Below, in pieces: positions 17,234 to 24,979 of a DNA stretch of 64,000 nucleotides (position 1 is its first letter; the number at the start of each line of letters is the position of its first letter). Location: positions 1 through 64,000 of the forward strand of contig NZ_CACSLH010000006.1 of assembly GCF_902706605.1 (NCBI RefSeq), written 5' to 3'. Below the pieces are notes generated by a model that saw only the letters and a list, made by a program, of their open reading frames with translations, was not told the origin of the DNA and did no database searches. This stretch comes from Enterococcus sp. CSURQ0835. Lineage in GTDB: Bacteria; Bacillota; Bacilli; Lactobacillales; Enterococcaceae. Made by a program: the position numbers and the translations under genes.

Positions 17234-18487
17234 TTAGTACTGAATAAACATATTCGGATTCTTTTTATTGAAGTCTTGAATGGTATGCAAACCTATACCT
17301 GAATGGCCTTCTTTGGTTGATAGTCCTTTTCTAGGTAATGCATCAATTGCGATAGCCGTTTGGTGATAGCTGTTTTCAATCAAAAACTCCAATTGAGATT
17401 CATCCTGATAGATCATTAAGGATAAGCTCATTTCATGGCTTTCTCTAGCTGCTTCGATGGCATTATCCAACAAAATTCCCATTATTCGCACACAGTCAAA
17501 AATTGGGATCGGAACGTCCGCTATTGCTTTTGAACATTCAAACTGACAAGAAACCTTTTGTTCATTGGCTTGATCAAATTTTGAAATCAAGAGACTTTTT
17601 AGATAATCATTTTTTAGATTGTTAAAATCACTATAATCAAACGGTTTATTCGAAAGATACGTTGCGGAATATACTTCAAGGTTAATTATTTGATTAAGTA
17701 ATATTGAATTATTCTCCAGCTCCGCAGCTTCTTTCAAGCTTAATAATAGATTTTTATAGTCATGTCTAAATTTAATAAGTTGTTCTTGGCTTTGTTCCAA
17801 TCGTTCAGTATATTTTTTCAAGCTAATCAACTGTTGTTGCTCCAGTTGTTGTCGGTAGTTCTCTTTTTGGCTAGTAAGCATTTTAAAAAATAGAAACAGT
17901 ACGATCCCCGTTTGAATGACTAAAAAAACAATCAATCCTATAACAAAATGATCACAAGCATTATAATAGTGAGCAGCATAAGGAATTAAAAACAACATTA
18001 AGAACAGCATTAAAAACAGATAGAGCAGTAAAAAAGAGGTTGACTGAGAGCTATATTTTCCAACGAATGAATAGAGCTTCTTCTTATAAAAAAATAGATA
18101 ACTACCTATGATTAGTGACTTAAAGAAAAGTTGGATAAAAACACGATTAAAGCCTACTGCATACTCGTCTGAAACAAAAAATAGTATGAGCATTGAGCTA
18201 AAAATAGAAACGATATAGGTAATGGACATACAGATAAGTAAGTCATTTAAAAGAACATAATCATTTTTCCCTTTTGTTTTTAATAATAAATAACTGAACA
18301 AGATAGGAATCATTTCCGCTAAGTCATTAAAGAACTGAGCCATAAAAGTAATCGGCAAACCACACATGGCAACTAGTACTCGCTTTTTACTAGTTCCTTG
18401 ATTATTCACGGTTAAAAATAAGCCATAAAAAAATAGACTATCTATGAACAATCGTAAAACAGATATGTTTGACTCAATTTGAATCAT
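17234..18487 (-). CDS. HPK10-type peptide-sensing histidine kinase, 3' frameshifted
   Basis: A 417-aa membrane kinase of the AgrC/PlnB group. Six or so hydrophobic segments lie in residues 8-205, followed by a coiled coil (QQQLISLKKYTERLEQSQEQ), the phosphorylation site His242 in FRHDYKNLLLSL, the N box (MGILLDNAIEAARES) and a G box GHSGIGLHTIQDF. The normal family end (about 20 residues after the G box) is replaced by NPNMFIQY and a stop. A one-base shift would continue as VLKNRDDLFYAATFNEISEV and end at a TGA overlapping the regulator ATG, so a single-base deletion close to the 3' end (or a sequencing error) is likely. The ATP-binding core is complete, so activity may persist. Confidence 0.85.
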   Translation of the reverse strand: MIQIESNISVLRLFIDSLFFYGLFLTVNNQGTSKKRVLVAMCGLPITFMAQFFNDLAEMIPILFSYLLLKTKGKNDYVLLNDLLICMSITYIVSIFSSMLILFFVSDEYAVGFNRVFIQLFFKSLIIGSYLFFYKKKLYSFVGKYSSQSTSFLLLYLFLMLFLMLFLIPYAAHYYNACDHFVIGLIVFLVIQTGIVLFLFFKMLTSQKENYRQQLEQQQLISLKKYTERLEQSQEQLIKFRHDYKNLLLSLKEAAELENNSILLNQIINLEVYSATYLSNKPFDYSDFNNLKNDYLKSLLISKFDQANEQKVSCQFECSKAIADVPIPIFDCVRIMGILLDNAIEAARESHEMSLSLMIYQDESQLEFLIENSYHQTAIAIDALPRKGLSTKEGHSGIGLHTIQDFNKKNPNMFIQY

Positions 18488-18889
18488 TTAAAATAACTCC
18501 TTCCAATAGAAATTTATTAGAAGAAAATACAACTTCAACATTTTTAAGTAATATTTCCAGTCGGATTGACGTAATTTTTGCTGCTGTTCCTAGCTTTTAT
18601 CAGTTTAAATTTTTTAGTATCTAGCAACTTTTTTAATTACGTTTTATTTTCTTAACTAATATCCTTTCGTAATTAATCAAATAGTCTGCCATAGATTTAA
18701 AATTAAAGGGAAAGAATTCCTGAACTCCAGTAAATCATTCCTGAATACCTATCTCGGGCCCATTTTTTTCGCTTAAGAAGAAAAACTACCGTGTTCAAGC
18801 AGAGAGAAATAAGTTATAATCTATTCGTTTTGTTCTGAAAAACAAGTAGAAGACGCGCTTGAAAGCCGGAAAAAGTAACTGGATTGACT
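18488..18889. other. Regulatory intergenic region upstream of the kinase
   Basis: Separates the minus-strand kinase from the plus-strand relic at 18890. Apart from the operator pair and a TATAAT at 18815-18820, it holds AT-rich sequence similar to 15180-15440, showing that both regions descend from one duplicated block. Confidence 0.6.
18717..18745 (+). promoter_or_regulatory. Second LytTR direct-repeat operator
   Basis: Two TTCCTGAA repeats begin 21 bases apart, in the same relation to downstream sequence as at 15292-15321. A TATAAT follows at 18815-18820. Confidence 0.65.
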
Positions 18890-19015
18890 ATGAAAAAGTA
18901 TAAATCGATTAGTAATAATGAATTGAGAAAATTTGATGGAAGTAAGAAAGCGCAGGAAGCTCAATTCCATTATCGAATTGGAGCTAAGTATCATCAGAAG
19001 TGTGTGTGTGTTTAG
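18890..19015 (+). pseudogene. Degenerate bacteriocin precursor relic
   Basis: A 41-aa frame MKKYKSISNNELRKFDGSKK... follows the second LytTR operator in the position that the intact bacteriocin has after the first. The leader pattern (SNNELRKFDG) is that of a double-glycine leader, but Gly-Gly has become Gly-Ser, the ribosome site is poor, and the mature part (AQEAQFHYRIGAKYH..., ending CVCV) has no glycine-zipper. I read it as a dying bacteriocin gene or an altered inducing peptide. Confidence 0.4.
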
Positions 19016-19800
19016 CTGGTGGCTAGAAAAAAGTGCCAAATTCCTAAATCAATAACTTGGACAAAAAGGCAAATGCTTGATCAAACGAATAAGACAATTT
19101 TTGTGATCGTCTCTTTATTCAGCAAAAAAACAGCTCTATAAACTGACTCGGAGCAAATAGATTGATGAGGAATAGAAAGCTATTTTGAGAATTATACAAA
19201 AATAACTTAAGAAATGGAACATTTTTTTAGCGCATAATCAAATAATCTTTATTTATTTTGAACTTTGCAGTAAAAGCCGACATTTCAAAGAAAATAGCAT
19301 CTCGGTTTATTATTTCGACAGATCTAATTTTAATCAAGCCCAATCGCACTTGAATAAGTTGATTAGTAACCATTCTTTTTATTATAAATAAGCTATTCCT
19401 CAACTTGGCTAACCCTATCCTTGAGGAATTATTATCTCGGGGAAGTTGTATTGAGCTATTTAAGCCGCGAACATACTATGCCCCATCCATTAATAACTAA
19501 CACCATGCTGTTTCCTTAGTTTCAGAATGGCCATATAATTTCAGAACGCTTTATTTTTGATGCAATAGTCGGTTATCTCTTTTACAAGGACTAATACATC
19601 TTTGCTTATATCGTCACTGTTTAATAAATATCACAATTATCTTAAATTAATTTAGCTTAAGGCCCATTTATTTCACTGATCAAAAAATTGAATGTGGCGG
19701 TCAGCTAGCTATTTCAATGTGCGTAATGATGGGCTAAGCACTGTACTTTTTGAAATTTATGTACTCAACCAATGAGTCTATCTTGCTTCAAAAATTAAAC
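19016..19800. other. Gene-free AT-rich stretch
   Basis: No convincing coding frame on either strand. One perfect inverted repeat ATTCCTCAA (19395-19403) / TTGAGGAAT (19421-19429) could form a hairpin. The rest looks like decayed sequence at the edge of the bacteriocin locus. Confidence 0.55.
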
Positions 19801-19802
19801 AA

Positions 19803-19848
19803 AAAAATCCCAAGCAACAGCTCGCACCGTTACTTGGGATTTTTGTTT
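19803..19848 (-). terminator. Terminator, shared type, of surface paralogue 1
   Basis: ATCCCAAG ... CTTGGGAT stem with flanking GCAAC/GTTAC and T runs. Almost the same hairpin recurs at 22312-22355 and 24926-24965 behind the two upstream paralogues. Confidence 0.85.
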
Positions 19849-19888
19849 CATTTACTTTTTTGCCACGGAAAAACTTACTCAATTCACT

Positions 19889-22192
19889 TTATTCCGCTCC
19901 TGCTGGTTCAACACCATAAAACGCGATGCCTTCATCTAACCAGCCTTGGCCTTCTAACCATTTGGCTTCCGCTTGGCTCTTGGTGAATAAATGGCTGCTG
20001 GAATCTTTGGCGTTTGGATTGAAGACGCGGTAGATGGGCACGGCTTTATTGGTTTCATCGGAATAAAACCCAATGCCTTCATCGCGCCAACCCGCTTTGA
20101 CCACGTCATCGCGTTCCGGTACGTCTTTGGTGTAAAAATGCTCGCCGGAATTTGGATTGTAGACCCGATAAACTGGCGTGCCTTTTTTCGGTGTAGTCCA
20201 CGCCGTCCCTTCATCTTTCCAACTTAACGAGATCAACCAATCCCGTTCTTGTGCACTTTTCGTATAGAAATGTTCACCGGAATTTGGATTGTACAATCGA
20301 TACAACGGCTCTTGGCCAACATCTTCTGGCGTTTCTGATTTCCATTTGGCATACAACGTGAAATTCGTTTCGATCGGCTGATTGAAATCATAGGCTTTCG
20401 TTAACGCCGCGTCGGTGTACCAACCGTCAAAAGTATAACCTTTCTTCGTTGGGTCGGTTGGCTTTTGTAGCTGTTCGCCTTTTCGCACCGTTAACGGCGT
20501 AATACTTGAGCCGCCATTCACATCAAAGGTCACGGTCTCATGTTCCACTGGTGCTTCATTGTGCCGCCAACCAGCCTGCAAGGTCATGTTTTCGGTGACT
20601 GGTTTCGTGAAATCATAGGAATGATTCAGATCAGAACTCGGGAACCAACCTAAGAATGTATAATCCGCTCGTTTAGGATCGGCTGGTTTTTTCAGCGAAT
20701 CCCCTTCGATTACCGTTTCGGAAAAGATTCTGCCGCCGCCAGCTGGATCAAAAGTTACGGTGTATTTGTCTTTGATTTGGAGGGTAAAATTTTTAGTGGT
20801 GCTCCCGTTATTGTTGATCGCTTTGATCGTGATCGGAAATGTTCCTGCTTCAGTCGGTGTACCTAGAAAGCGACCTTGTTTTTCATCAAAGCCCATGCCC
20901 TTTGGTAGATTGCCGGTCACTTCGTAGAGATACACGTCACTTTTGGCTACCACCGTCTCATTATAAGGCTCGCCAATCACGCCACTTGGCAAATCAGTCG
21001 TTTCAAACTGCGGTGCTAGTAAGACGCCGGGTTCGAATTTTTGATTCACTGCATCCCACTTAAATAAATAGTTTTGGGCGGCGTCGCCTTCCCCGATCGT
21101 TGCGATCCGATCTGCACCATTTTCTAAATAAAAATAAAAATTATGATCATCAGGGTGGTTATCGGTCAAAGTAAAAGCACTTTGTCCCGGTAATTGAACT
21201 TTTGTCGGCAACGAAATGTTGGTGGCATCCAGTGTCCCAAAACTGTGGTTCGCCGGCGCGATCGTATCGTAGTGCGTCGGATCAAGTTTGACACTGCCGC
21301 CGTTGATGGTCAGACTCGTTTTTATCGCGCCACCTGCTTGCTCCGGTGCATCGTCGGTAACGGTCAAAGTCCCGCCATTTACCACTGCCGATTCCGGATC
21401 TAATGAATAAATGCCATAGACGGAACCTTCACAAATCACTTGTCCACCATTAAGTTCAAACGAGGTTTTAGCTTGTTGGCCTAAGATCCCCATCCCGAGC
21501 TGACCGTTTAATGTCAGCTTGCCGCCATTTACTTGAAGCTGATTGGGTTCAGCTAGGTCGCCGGTATAGCCACCACTTGGAGCAGTAACTTTCATTTGCC
21601 CACTATTAAGGGTAATATTGCCGGACATTCCAGTCACAGTACTGGTGATTTGCATTGAGCTGTCTGCCGCACGATTGATGGTGAAATTTCCATTCAGTCC
21701 CACGGGCACAGCTGAAGCATCTCCCACTGCCGCAATTGCCAAAGTGCCGCTACCCGTGATGATCGCACTAGCTCCCGGCATCGTAGACAGCCCAGCATCA
21801 GTTATTTGCCCAGTCGTTGCACAATTACCGATAAAGTTTAAAATTTGTCCTGTCCCGGCACTGACTTTCATGCCGACATCGGTTTTGACATTGTCCAGCG
21901 TCAAGTTGACTGCCTCGGTCGTATTGATCACGATCCCTTGCGTACTACTAGTCGTGACGCCTGGTTTCATGCGAATCGTATACGTGCCGCCTTTAATAAA
22001 TTCGACAACATGCATGCCTTGTTGATAACCGTCCTGATCCCCTTGAATCTCATAATCGCCAAATTCATGCCAGTCAGTCGTTGCCGCGTACGCCACGTGA
22101 CTGTCGCTTGCGTGATCCAAGATTGGCAAGGCTGTGCTCAAGTGAAAACCTAATACTAAACTAGCCAATAAAATCGCTTTTCCACACTTCAT
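19889..22192 (-). CDS. Secreted multi-repeat surface protein, paralogue 1
   Basis: A 767-aa exported protein. The signal peptide ends near residue 36 (SHVAYAA). Residues ~40-330 carry repeated short NGG motifs (VNGGKLTLNG, LNGGQVICEG, INGGSVKLDP) that suggest a right-handed beta-helix. About 395-475 is a putative Ig-like He_PIG domain (GLPKGMGFD-type, GTPTEAGTF). Two InlB-type B-repeats (Flg_new; YTFLGWFP and YTFDGWYTD) follow to ~620, then three DUF5648-type repeats (YRLYNPNSGEHFYT) to the end. There is no LPxTG anchor, so it is probably released or held non-covalently. It has its own promoter, RBS (AAAGGAGG) and terminator. It is the last of three tandem paralogues. Confidence 0.88.
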   Translation of the reverse strand: MKCGKAILLASLVLGFHLSTALPILDHASDSHVAYAATTDWHEFGDYEIQGDQDGYQQGMHVVEFIKGGTYTIRMKPGVTTSSTQGIVINTTEAVNLTLDNVKTDVGMKVSAGTGQILNFIGNCATTGQITDAGLSTMPGASAIITGSGTLAIAAVGDASAVPVGLNGNFTINRAADSSMQITSTVTGMSGNITLNSGQMKVTAPSGGYTGDLAEPNQLQVNGGKLTLNGQLGMGILGQQAKTSFELNGGQVICEGSVYGIYSLDPESAVVNGGTLTVTDDAPEQAGGAIKTSLTINGGSVKLDPTHYDTIAPANHSFGTLDATNISLPTKVQLPGQSAFTLTDNHPDDHNFYFYLENGADRIATIGEGDAAQNYLFKWDAVNQKFEPGVLLAPQFETTDLPSGVIGEPYNETVVAKSDVYLYEVTGNLPKGMGFDEKQGRFLGTPTEAGTFPITIKAINNNGSTTKNFTLQIKDKYTVTFDPAGGGRIFSETVIEGDSLKKPADPKRADYTFLGWFPSSDLNHSYDFTKPVTENMTLQAGWRHNEAPVEHETVTFDVNGGSSITPLTVRKGEQLQKPTDPTKKGYTFDGWYTDAALTKAYDFNQPIETNFTLYAKWKSETPEDVGQEPLYRLYNPNSGEHFYTKSAQERDWLISLSWKDEGTAWTTPKKGTPVYRVYNPNSGEHFYTKDVPERDDVVKAGWRDEGIGFYSDETNKAVPIYRVFNPNAKDSSSHLFTKSQAEAKWLEGQGWLDEGIAFYGVEPAGAE

Positions 22193-22311
22193 TTTCTTCC
22201 TCCTTTACTGATGGCTTAAAAACATTACTCATTAATTAAATTACGTTCTAATTTGAGTATAGCAAAATTAACAAAAATTATGAATTGATTAGAATTTTTT
22301 GCTCTTCGCAC

Positions 22312-22355
22312 ACAAAAAATCCCAAGCAACAGCTCACACCGTTACTTGGGAAATT
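22312..22355 (-). terminator. Terminator of surface paralogue 2
   Basis: TCCCAAG ... CTTGGGA stem with a run of A on its left (T on the minus strand); repeat of the hairpin at 19803. Confidence 0.85.
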
Positions 22356-22401
22356 TTTATTTGATCGTCGGTTCGCCACGGAAAAACTTACTCGATTCAC
22401 T

Positions 22402-24786
22402 TTATTCCGCTCCTGCTGGTTCAACACCGTAAAACGCGATGTTTTCATCCAGCCAGCCTTTAGTTGTTAGCCAATTGACTTCGGCTTGACTCTTTGTAAA
22501 CAAGTGGCTGCTGGTATTTTGAGCGTTTGGATTGAAGACGCGATAGATCGGTACGGCTTTATTGGTTTCATCGGAATAAAACCCAATACCTTCATCGCGC
22601 CAACCCGCTTTGACTACATCATCGCGTTCCGCTGCATCTTTGGTGTAGAAATGCTCGCCGGAATTTGGATTGTACACCCGATAAACCGGCGTACCTTTTT
22701 TCGGTGTGATCCACGCGGTGCCTTCATCTTTCCAACTTAAGGAGATCAACCAATCCCGCTCTTGTGCACTTTTCGTGTAGAAATGTTCACCGGAATTTGG
22801 ATTATACAGTCGATACAACGGCTCTTGGCCAGCATCTTCTGGCGTTTCTGATTTCCATTTGGCATATAATGTGAAATTCGTTTCGATCGGTTGATTGAAG
22901 TCATAGGCTTTCGTTAACGCCGCATCGGTATACCAACCATCAAAAGTATAACCTTTCTTCGTCGGGTCGGTTGGTTTTTGCAGGCGCTCGCCTTTTCTCA
23001 CTGTTAGTGGCGTAATACTTGAGCCGCCATTGGAATCAAAAGTGATCGTCTCGTGTTCAATTGGTGCTTCATTGTGCCGCCAGCCAGCCTGCAAGGTCAT
23101 GTTTTCGGTGACTGGTTTGGTGAAATCATACGAGTGATTCAGATCTTTTTCCGGGAACCAACCTAAAAACGTATAATCCGCTCGTTTGGGATCGGCTGGT
23201 TTTTTCAGCGAATCCCCTTCGATTACCGTTTCGGAAAAGATTCTGCCGCCACCTGCTGGATCAAAGGTCACGGTGTATTTGTTTTTGACCTGTAACGTGA
23301 AAGTTTTTTCGGTATCCCAACCAAGATTGTTGGCTTTGATCGTGACGGTGTAGGTCCCAGCTTCAGTCGGAGTCCCAGAAAGCGCGCCGGTTTTCGCATC
23401 AAAATTCATCCCGGTTGGCAACTTGCCATCCAGTTCATAACTGTCAGCGTTTTTAGCCGTGATTGTTTGATTGTACACATCACCCACAACCGCAGCTGGT
23501 AAATCCGTCGTGTCAAAGACTGGTTTCGGAATCAAAACGCCCGGTTCGAATTTCTGATTGGCGGCATCCCATTTGAATAAATATTTTTCCATTTGGTCGC
23601 CATCACCAATTGATGCGATCCGATTCGCACCATTTTCCAAGTAGAAATAAAAATTATTGTCATTTGGATGGTGGTCTGTCAATTCAAACGCTTTTTGTCC
23701 TGGCAATTGGACAGTTGTCGGCAACGTGATATTCGTTCCGTCTAACGTGCCAAAACTGTGATTTACCGGCGCGATTGTACCATAGTGATCAAAATTGAAT
23801 TTAACACTACCACCATTGATATTGAAATTAGGTTTTGGCTGATCTGCTATCCAATCCCAATCTTCCCCATCGCGCAATGTAAGAGTTCCACCATTAATAG
23901 CAACTTTTGTAGCACTATCAGCTGATAATCCAATAATAGCACCATCGCTTATCACTTCTCCGCCGTTCATTTCAAATGTACTACCATTAATGATTTGAAT
24001 TCCTGCAGATATATGCTCAAGATCACCCAGTTGAACTTTCCCACCATTGATCTGGAGCTTTTTAGTAGATGTAGAAGAATACTCTGTAGATTTGTAACAC
24101 GAATCACCCATCACTTTAATATTTCCACTATTAATTGTAGCATTTCCTTCTATCCCAAATACAGCACCCTGTGCTTCCATCAATCCAGTTGGACCACGAT
24201 TAATCGTCACTTGTCCACTACCGTCATAGTTCGGACCATCATCAGCACCATCAATTCCTCGAGCATAACCTGTCTCTGGAGCGCCAGAAAATATCAATGG
24301 GTCATTCCCACGAATTTCAACAGAAGTCCCATTGTAAGTCGTCAAACCACTTTGAGACCCTCTGATTTGACAGTCCCCAACAAAATCTAGGACGTGCCCC
24401 ACTCCATTAAATACTCGAATCCCTGATAACGTACCGCTGTCTTTCAAGGTTTGAATCTTAACTTGATCAAAGGTCAAATTAACCGGCTCATCCGATTTAA
24501 TATAGATACCAGTCAAACTATTTTTAATTTGATCAACATTTTTGATTGTGTAATTTCCACCTTTAGTAAAAACTAACGGTGGAGATTTTGGATACTTCCC
24601 CGAGTCATCTAATGTAAAGCCACTCGGATCACCTTGCACCTCAAAATCTCCAATTTGCTTCCACTCGTCTTCTGCCGCATACGCCACATGACTACCACTT
24701 ACTTGATTTGATCCTGGCACGAACATACTCAACTGAAATCCCAATACCAAACTAGCTAATAAAATAAATTTTCCTTTATACTGCAT
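22402..24786 (-). CDS. Secreted multi-repeat surface protein, paralogue 2
   Basis: Starts at the ATG at 24786 because the AAGGAGG ribosome site lies within the eight codons of the longer frame (794 aa). Signal peptide to about residue 38 (SHVAYAA), NGG-rich beta-helix region, Ig-like domain (KLPTGMNFD, GTPTEAGTYTVTIKA), two InlB-type repeats and three DUF5648-type repeats, as in paralogue 1. The last ~1 kb is almost identical at the DNA level to the neighbours while the beta-helix part is diverged, pointing to gene conversion at the 3' half and diversification at the 5' half. The function is probably host-glycan or matrix binding, by inference from domains. Confidence 0.88.
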   Translation of the reverse strand: MQYKGKFILLASLVLGFQLSMFVPGSNQVSGSHVAYAAEDEWKQIGDFEVQGDPSGFTLDDSGKYPKSPPLVFTKGGNYTIKNVDQIKNSLTGIYIKSDEPVNLTFDQVKIQTLKDSGTLSGIRVFNGVGHVLDFVGDCQIRGSQSGLTTYNGTSVEIRGNDPLIFSGAPETGYARGIDGADDGPNYDGSGQVTINRGPTGLMEAQGAVFGIEGNATINSGNIKVMGDSCYKSTEYSSTSTKKLQINGGKVQLGDLEHISAGIQIINGSTFEMNGGEVISDGAIIGLSADSATKVAINGGTLTLRDGEDWDWIADQPKPNFNINGGSVKFNFDHYGTIAPVNHSFGTLDGTNITLPTTVQLPGQKAFELTDHHPNDNNFYFYLENGANRIASIGDGDQMEKYLFKWDAANQKFEPGVLIPKPVFDTTDLPAAVVGDVYNQTITAKNADSYELDGKLPTGMNFDAKTGALSGTPTEAGTYTVTIKANNLGWDTEKTFTLQVKNKYTVTFDPAGGGRIFSETVIEGDSLKKPADPKRADYTFLGWFPEKDLNHSYDFTKPVTENMTLQAGWRHNEAPIEHETITFDSNGGSSITPLTVRKGERLQKPTDPTKKGYTFDGWYTDAALTKAYDFNQPIETNFTLYAKWKSETPEDAGQEPLYRLYNPNSGEHFYTKSAQERDWLISLSWKDEGTAWITPKKGTPVYRVYNPNSGEHFYTKDAAERDDVVKAGWRDEGIGFYSDETNKAVPIYRVFNPNAQNTSSHLFTKSQAEVNWLTTKGWLDENIAFYGVEPAGAE

Positions 24787-24925
24787 TCCGTTTCCGCCTC
24801 CTTCTTTCAATGCTACCTCTACCTTTTAGAAAACGCTAGTTACTTTTTTAACTAAACTATTAATTAAATTATATCAAAGTGAATTAAAATTATGAATTGA
24901 TTAGAATTTTTTGCTCTTCGCACAC

Positions 24926-24968
24926 AAAAAATCCCAAGCAACAGCTCGCACCATTACTTGGGAAAATT
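24926..24968 (-). terminator. Terminator of surface paralogue 3
   Basis: Third copy of the ATCCCAAG/CTTGGGA hairpin, with T run on the minus strand. Confidence 0.82.
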
Positions 24969-24979
24969 TTATTTTAACT

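Noticed and set aside
21618-22025. 135-aa plus-strand frame inside surface paralogue 1
   Set aside because: Shadow of the NGG-repeat region on the other strand; no signals.
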